Positions 59,187 to 64,000 of a stretch of DNA of 64,000 bases are shown in pieces. The notes below the pieces were generated by a model. That model made no database searches. It was not told the DNA's origin and saw only the letters and a list, made by a program, of their open reading frames with translations. How positions within the stretch are numbered: position 1 is the stretch's first letter; the number at the start of each line of letters is the position of its first letter. A program made the translations under genes and the position numbers. Origin of the DNA: Amycolatopsis rubida (lineage in GTDB: Bacteria > Actinomycetota > Actinomycetes > Mycobacteriales > Pseudonocardiaceae); the NCBI RefSeq assembly GCF_900115345.1, contig NZ_FOWC01000014.1, positions 124,001 through 188,000 of the forward strand, read 5' to 3'.

Positions 59187-59751
59187 CCGCAGGGTCAGCG
59201 TCGTCGCGTGCGCCGGGGTGGTACCAGCGGCGGTGCCGGAGTCGGACGGTGATCATCGCGAGGGTGATCAGGGCAGCCAGTCCGAGGCCGACGAACGCGC
59301 CGGTCGGCAGTGCGATACCAGCTCCGGGATGCGCCTCGGGCATGTCGGGCTGTTCTCCTCGAGGTGCGTGCGGCGGGGCGGGCTGCTCGGCGGAGGTAGC
59401 CGGGCCTTCTGGGACAGGCGCGGGTGTCGGGCTGTTCGGTGGCGTCGCGGGCTGCTCTGGTGGCTGCGCGGGTGGTGGTGTCGCCTGGGCGGGCAGAACG
59501 AGGTGCCAGCCGGGCAGGATCTGGTCGGGGTGGCGCAGCGCGCGGCCGTCGGGCTGGTTGCGGCCGGCGTTGAGGTCGAAGATCGCGTGCCAGGCATCCG
59601 GGTCGCCGAGTTCGCGTTCAGCGATGGCCGAGAGCGTGTCGGTGGGCTCGACGGTGACGGTGCGCCCGCTCGCTGTGGCGATGTCCGCGGGACGAGGCAA
59701 GGCGACGGCATCCGGTGGCAACAGCAGCTTCCATCCCGGTATGTCATCCAT
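59187..59751 (-). pseudogene. LysM/transmembrane protein truncated by IS copy 1
   Basis: Starts MDDIPGWKLLLPPDAVALPR. A LysM domain (about 30-87) has VTVEPTDTLSAIAERELGDP and DQILPGWHLVLP. A Pro-rich linker (about 90-140) and one membrane helix (GAFVGLGLAALITLAMITVR) follow, then the IS end. This is the front part of large actinobacterial LysM-TM-BTAD regulatory proteins; the remainder is missing. Confidence 0.6.
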
Positions 59752-59789
59752 TCGGCACAGCGCGGTTCGCGCACAGTTGCTTGTGGAGC

Positions 59790-60042
59790 GCCGTCGACCA
59801 CCACGCCGAAGCCTTGCGCCTCTACGAAACCGTTGGAAGCCGCTCCTGCCAAGGCATCTCCCTCAGCTACCTCGGACGCGCCTCCCCGGGCACCACAAGC
59901 GAGCAACAACCTGTCTCAGCCGGGCACTCGACATCTACCGACGCATCAAAGCACCATAAGCCACCGAGATCGAACGACTGCTGACACGCACACAACCCAC
60001 GCTGCTCAGCACAGTGAATGAAAACCCGCCATCCGTCAGATA
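59790..60042 (+). pseudogene. TPR-containing regulator C-terminal fragment, copy A
   Basis: HHAEALRLYETVGSRSCQGI then SLSYLGRA is a tetratricopeptide repeat as in NB-ARC/SARP regulators; after a frame change it continues CLSRALDIYRRIKAP, meets a stop, and ends with TEIERLLTRTQPT-like sequence. The part 59931-60040 is closely repeated at 62059-62176. Non-functional. Confidence 0.55.
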
Positions 60043-60114
60043 AACTCCCAGGTCAAGAAGTGTTCTCCCCGCGCGAGCGGGGGTTGCGAGTGCCGAAAAT
60101 TGCGTCCAAGCAGG

Positions 60115-60330
60115 TCAAGCCGCATGTTGGTACTCGTGGATGAGTCCGCCGAGTCGGGCTTCTCGGCGTATGGCGAGGTGTTCGATGCGGTCGAGCTGAA
60201 GGGGTTGAGGCCGGGCTCGCAGCGGTGCCGCGGCAGCCAGTGATCGGTGGGTTCGGTGCCGGTTGTTCGGCAGTAGCCGCAATTCGGCGAAAGCATGAGT
60301 GACGGCGAGATATGCGAAGCGAGCGACCAT
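60115..60330 (-). pseudogene. Internally deleted transposase of another IS type
   Basis: 71 codons joining MVARFAYLAVTHAFAELRLL (start of a common actinobacterial IS transposase) directly to HRTHRSLAAAAPLRARP and EARLGGLIHEYQHAA (its end). The whole catalytic core is lost by an in-frame deletion. Confidence 0.6.
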
Positions 60331-60511
60331 GAGTCGCGATCATGCCTGACGGCGATCATGCCCGACGGCGATCAGTCACACGCCGATGACCGCTGAACTA
60401 CATGGACGGAATATTCGGTACGCACAACGGCGACCGAGCCGGGACTCAGTTGCTGATCGAGGTTCCGCTGCTGCACCGGCGGACGAGATATGCACACGTG
60501 ACCGCCTGTGC

Positions 60512-61690
60512 GGTTCCAAAAGTCGCTCACCGGCGCTCACCAGCGGCTTTACGCGGCTCGTTCGTATTCGTTGATCAGGCCCCCGAGAAGTCGCTGTCGC
60601 TTGATCCGCTGAGCGTTGAGGTCTGCCGCGGGGTAGGTGGGCCGAGGTGGGCGAAGCTGGCGAGAACGGTGCGGCCGTCGACCGTTGTAGTGCCGGACGT
60701 ACTCGGCAAGCACGGCCCGCAGATGCCGCTCGTTGAGGATCAACATACGATCGGCGAGTTCGGATCTGGCTGTCAGCACGAACCGCTCGGCGTAGCAGTT
60801 GGCCCGTGGACAACGCGGCGGAATCCTTATCGTTTCGATGCCCACGTCCGCCAGGACGGCATCGAAGGCGGCCGCGAACTGGCCAGCCCGGTCGCGGATG
60901 AGAAAGCTGAACTCGTCAACTCGATCGCCGAGCGCCACCACGAGGTTGCGGATCTGCTGCGTGGTCCATCTACCGTCCGGGTTCGTGGTCGTGCCGAGGA
61001 CGTGGACGTAGCGGCTGCCGACCTCCAGTACGAAGAACACGCAGATCCGCTTCAGGGTGAACGCGCAGTCGACGTGGAAGAAGTCGCAGGCCAGCATCGT
61101 CGAGGCCTGCGTGCGCAGGAACTGCCGCCAGGACGTGTCGGTGTGCCGGGCCGGCGCTGGAGGTATACGCGCACGCTTCAGAATCCGCCGTATCGTCGAG
61201 GCCCCGACCCGGTGGCCAAGCTTGAGCAGCTCACCCTGGATCCTCTTGTAGCCCCAGCTGTGGTTTTCTGTGGCCATCCGCTCGATCAGCCCGGCGATAC
61301 CTTCGTCGACGGGTGGACGCCCGTGCCGGTGTGGATATGTCCACTTCGCGGCTACCAGCCGACGGTGCCAGCGCAGGATCGTTCCCGGGGTGACCAGCCG
61401 GTGTGTTCGCAGCGTCTTGGGCATCAGCCGGACCAGTGCGGCGAACACAGCCCGGTCGGCCCAGTCGAGGCGAGGTTTCGGGTTGCTTCGGCGCAGTACG
61501 GCGACCTCGTGGCGCAGCACCAGCAACTCGATGTTCTTGGACGCCGACGAACGACCGAACAACACCAACAGACCCAGCAGCCGGAGGAAGATCAGATAGA
61601 GCAGACGCAGCGACATGCCCGGCGATCATGCCCTACCCGCCGAAAGAGCAATTGCCGCTGGTCAGAATGCATGATCAGACTTCTGGAACC
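60512..61690 (-). mobile_element. Insertion sequence copy 2 (about 1.18 kb)
   Basis: Left end GGTTCCAAAAGTC, right end the inverted GGTTCCAGAAGTC. It carries one transposase similar to copy 1. It interrupts a short plus-strand frame beginning MDGIFGTHNGDRAGTQLLIE at 60402, itself unrecognised. Confidence 0.82.
60549..61616 (-). CDS. Integrase-core (rve) transposase, copy 2
   Basis: 355 residues and complete: ELLVLRHEVAVLRRSNPKPR, ENHSWGYKRIQGELLKLGHR, then the DDE core with Asp in MLACDFFHVDCAFTLKRICV, Asp in FLIRDRAGQFAAAFDAVLAD and Glu in RANCYAERFVLTARSEL. It keeps the residues deleted in copy 1 (SWGY, YVHVLG) and is the better candidate for an active enzyme that could mobilise both copies. 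Confidence 0.87.
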   Translation of the reverse strand: MSLRLLYLIFLRLLGLLVLFGRSSASKNIELLVLRHEVAVLRRSNPKPRLDWADRAVFAALVRLMPKTLRTHRLVTPGTILRWHRRLVAAKWTYPHRHGRPPVDEGIAGLIERMATENHSWGYKRIQGELLKLGHRVGASTIRRILKRARIPPAPARHTDTSWRQFLRTQASTMLACDFFHVDCAFTLKRICVFFVLEVGSRYVHVLGTTTNPDGRWTTQQIRNLVVALGDRVDEFSFLIRDRAGQFAAAFDAVLADVGIETIRIPPRCPRANCYAERFVLTARSELADRMLILNERHLRAVLAEYVRHYNGRRPHRSRQLRPPRPTYPAADLNAQRIKRQRLLGGLINEYERAA

Positions 61691-62433
61691 CCGCAGCCCC
61701 ATTCGTCGAGCGGCTTGCACTGAACGGGCTTCGAGAGCCGGAATAGATTGGCCACGCCTCAGGACTCCTTGTTCTGGGTGATGGGTTCAGCAGCCGCGGC
61801 CGCCGCGGACAGCTCGGATTCGGCCACCACCAGCGGGCGGACCGAGTTCGTCAAGACTCGTACTCCTCCGTCCGACGACGATGGTCGCGGGGCGGCGGCA
61901 TGCGAGTCCATCTCACGATTCCACACACCGGAACCTCGCCGCTTCGACCTTGGAACAGGCGTGCCAACGTGGCCTTGGCAAGGGCTGTCACCGACCCCTA
62001 CCACGCTCACCGCACCGTGGAACCGACGAGTTGGCGGTCTCCCGTCCATCGGCCCAGGACATCTACCGACGCCTCGAAGCACCACAAGCCACCGAGATCC
62101 AACGACTACTGAAACGCACACAACCCACAACCCACGCTGCCCAGCACAAATGAATGAGAACCCGCCGACCGTCAGATTGTCGGTGACGGCCGCGAACCGG
62201 TCGTCGCGCGGCGCGGCGGTGGAGGCCACAGGTCCTCCAGCTCGATGATCAGGTTGCCGGTCTCGCCGACCAGGGCGGACGGAAGACGCCTCACCGATCG
62301 GGCCCCAGCGTTCCCGAACACTTCGCCCGGGCCGGCCCGCTCCTGCAAAACCGGGGAACTCGATCGGGTAATCGGCCGGTACGGCAAGATGTCCTGGTCA
62401 ACCTGACGACGACGGAACGAACCAGGAGTACCG
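61691..62433. other. Degenerate stretch with a second TPR-regulator fragment
   Basis: On the plus strand QDIYRRLEAPQATEIQRLLK (about 62055-62115), then TQPTTHAAQHK, parallels the end of copy A. The remainder shows no gene. A minus-strand frame ending LVGETGNLIIELEDLWPPPP (about 62200-62280) may be another remnant but is unassigned. Confidence 0.45.
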
Positions 62434-63177
62434 GTGCGACGCAAGCCGCTGCATGAAGTACGCGACGCCAACTTGCGACGTGCGATCACCGCTCGCGCCA
62501 GGGAAAACGACCCCTCGCTGCACTACGAGTCCCTCGTAGTGCAGCGAGGAAATTCCCGTCAGGTGATCGGCTTTCCGCCCGTCGAGTGCGGGCCCGGAGC
62601 CCCGGCCACGGCAGCCCAGTGGGCACGCGCACTGCGCTTGCGCCCGTCCGGAGGAAAACATGCCGCGGACGTAACCTACCGGGGGATCATCGACGGCTGC
62701 GAGGTCGTCATCTACTCCAGTTTCGAAGGCATCAGGCTCGGCAAAGGGAAGACGGCCGCAGGCTGGCTTCGAGCTCCTCGGCCGGAAAGCCGGAACAACT
62801 TTCCCGTCGTCGTCGCCAGGCGTGCCTCCCTGCTGGACGAGACGCACATCATCCCGATGATCCAGACTCCGACCGGAAAACACGCCGCAGCGGACTCCCT
62901 GCGCCCGTCGACCGGCACGCGGCGACCGTTGGACGGGTGCTTTCGCGGAGATCTGCTGGCCTGAACGCACCGAGTTCCGCACCTGCTGAGCCCGGACGGA
63001 TTCAGCGGGCGCTGGCCGAGCGGCTGCACCCAGTCCACGCGGCGACATCCGTACGCATTGGCGGCCGCGTTCGAACGCGCGGGAATCGTCCTCATTTCGC
63101 GGAAACAGGCCAGCAAACGCGGTTGGATCAACAAGGCGGGCCGATTGAGCGATTTCCTGCAAGCCGCGTCCGACTAA
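62434..63177 (+). pseudogene. Unknown protein gene with an internal in-frame TGA
   Basis: GTG 62434 has AGGAG 5 nt upstream. The first 176 codons (VTYRGIIDGCEVVIYSSFEG, NNFPVVVARRASLLDETHII) end at TGA 62962-62964. The same frame continues open to TAA 63175-63177 with a protein-like end: HPYALAAAFERAGIVLISRK, then RGWINKAGRLSDFLQAASD. Either a nonsense-mutated gene or a chance continuation. No family is recognised. A perfect hairpin (62513-62549) lies within the coding part. Confidence 0.4.
62513..62549. repeat. Perfect 17-bp inverted repeat
   Basis: CCTCGCTGCACTACGAG (62513-62529) and its exact complement (62533-62549) flank a 3-nt loop. It is terminator-like but has no T-run and lies inside an open frame. 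Confidence 0.9.
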
Positions 63178-63431
63178 CTGCGGCCGACGAGGCCTCGACC
63201 CTCCTAGAATGCACCACGCGAGAGTTTTGCTCGTGTCGGAAATGCGGTACCAAATCAGCTCAGACCGCGTTTCCCGAGAGTGCGGAACAGCCGGGTCTTG
63301 GCTTCGGCCTCTTGGAGCATCCAGTACGCGCGATCGCGCCAGACAGCTGCCGAGACAGCGACGCCCATGCCAGTGAATCGGCCCTGGCCGCAGGCGGAGC
63401 TGGTCCGGGCCAGTCGCGGGCCTTCGCGCCG

Positions 63432-63962
63432 TCAGCGCTGAAGCCGGTCTTCCCACCAGTCGTGCAGGGGGTCGTTCCGGCGAGCAACATAACGAGCCCT
63501 GTCCCGGACGTCTCTGAGCATCGCGCCTGTTTCTTCGGGCGGAAGCCCGGCTGCAGCTTCGAAGTCCCTGAGGAGCTCCGGGGTGCCGACCGGCTCGGCC
63601 AGACCTAAGCTCTTCATGACGCGACGGGCTTTCCGATCATCGGTCGCGGCGGAAATGGACCGATGGTGTGCAGTCGCGGCGGTCGCGGCTTCGCCGTCGT
63701 CGACGTCCGCCGCCAGTTCGACGTACATGTCGTATTCCGCCTCGATCAGCCAGAGAACCTCGGCCACCAGGGCTTGCCCGCCTCCGCCGTGCGCGCGCCG
63801 CACGATCGGCAGGTCGCCGGCGAGTTCGATGCTGCCGCATTCCTTCGCGGCCGGTACCACCATGAGGTACTTGAGCTCGAGCACCTCCTCGATGTCGCGT
63901 GAGCGTCCGGTGGCCGCGAGGTTGATCGCGATGCAAGCGTCGAGCAACAGCGGAGACGGCAC
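63432..63962 (-). CDS. PIN-domain protein, probable VapC-like toxin
   Basis: 176 residues. The N-terminal LLLDACIAINLAATGRS carries the first PIN acidic residue; later acidic positions occur in VLWLIEAEYDMYVELAADVD, DDGEAATAATA and ISAATDDRKARRVMKSLGL, the usual order of PIN metal ligands. Such proteins are Mg2+-dependent RNases, often toxins. The start is GTG 63962, 3 bp after the stop of another minus-strand gene at the window edge, which may be its antitoxin. The C-terminal 50 residues (LPPEETGAMLRDVRDRARYV) are longer than in minimal VapC. Confidence 0.65.
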   Translation of the reverse strand: MPSPLLLDACIAINLAATGRSRDIEEVLELKYLMVVPAAKECGSIELAGDLPIVRRAHGGGGQALVAEVLWLIEAEYDMYVELAADVDDGEAATAATAHHRSISAATDDRKARRVMKSLGLAEPVGTPELLRDFEAAAGLPPEETGAMLRDVRDRARYVARRNDPLHDWWEDRLQR

Positions 63963-63965
63963 GGA

Positions 63966-64000
63966 TCACTCCACGCCGTCGAGGAGGTCGAGCACCTGCA
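63966..64000 (-). CDS. 3' end of the gene upstream of the PIN protein (partial)
   Basis: Only the last codons are in the window: QVLDLLDGVE followed by TGA (63966-63968), 3 bp before the PIN start. The spacing suggests translational coupling, as in antitoxin-toxin pairs; identity is unknown. Confidence 0.4.
   Translation of the reverse strand, partial: QVLDLLDGVE

Noticed and set aside
60057..60085. CRISPR-repeat-like hairpin GTTCTCCCCGCGCGAGCGGG
   Set aside because: It resembles a type I-E repeat core, but only a single copy exists, with no spacers and no cas genes in the window. Most likely chance or an IS-associated hairpin.
61759..62229. Minus-strand frame ending SELSAAAAAAEPITQNKES, considered as a peptide precursor
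   Set aside because: No ribosome binding site, no modification enzymes nearby, and it overlaps degenerate plus-strand remnants.
62398..63456. 352-codon minus-strand frame
   Set aside because: No start signal or recognisable motif; it runs through a perfect inverted repeat and is opposite a frame with a good ribosome binding site.

Overview
The window reads as chromosomal DNA of a very GC-rich actinobacterium. An Emb-type arabinosyltransferase (arabinogalactan/arabinan wall), the aerobic (CobG-dependent) cobalamin pathway, many GTG starts and leaderless promoters, a DasR-type chitinase site and actinomycete integrative-element genes point to Pseudonocardiaceae, most likely an Amycolatopsis-like organism. 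The genus is inference from gene content only.

Positions 1-20 kb are dominated by vitamin B12 biosynthesis. A chelatase subunit (cut by the window edge) is divergent from a tightly overlapping operon cobL-cobM-(Gfo/Idh oxidoreductase)-cobK-bluB. A second, minus-strand operon is cobG-cobH-cobIJ. cobN has its own cobalamin riboswitch. Together these methylate, contract and reduce precorrin-2 toward hydrogenobyrinate, insert cobalt and make the lower ligand DMB. Between them lie an Emb arabinosyltransferase, an Fsr-like MFS exporter with a divergent AraC regulator, a MarR regulator with two palindromic operators facing a small membrane protein, and an ABC exporter with an XRE regulator.

Positions 20-34.8 kb are ordinary chromosome: a DasR-box chitinase, a domain-swapped RibD-like protein, a divergent ProA-like enzyme, an M50 protease, an AlkA-like glycosylase, a methyltransferase, an M20 amidohydrolase, an HtrA-like protease behind an 84-bp pentanucleotide repeat, a DUF3224 protein, a HerA-like ATPase, oligoribonuclease, tRNA-His and tRNA-Lys(CTT). 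Two stretches (about 19.98-21.03 kb and 24.76-25.53 kb) are C-rich, repetitive and apparently non-coding.

The 3' end of tRNA-Lys (46 bp) is repeated exactly at 56019-56064. A tyrosine integrase lies just inside each copy, so a 21.2-kb island (34.8-56.0 kb) and a second element starting at 56.0 kb appear to be inserted in tandem. Island 1 carries an aromatic catabolic operon (one-domain extradiol dioxygenase, FAH, two alpha/beta hydrolases, NADP oxidoreductase, FAD monooxygenase) under a divergent IclR regulator with repeated TGTTCTG operators. It also carries an AraC/aldo-keto reductase pair, a large membrane KAP-type NTPase (possible phage-exclusion gene), an IS3-family element and many broken genes. 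No replication or conjugation genes are visible in it. Element 2 is a graveyard of IS copies and fragments, ending in a PIN-domain toxin-like gene at the right edge.
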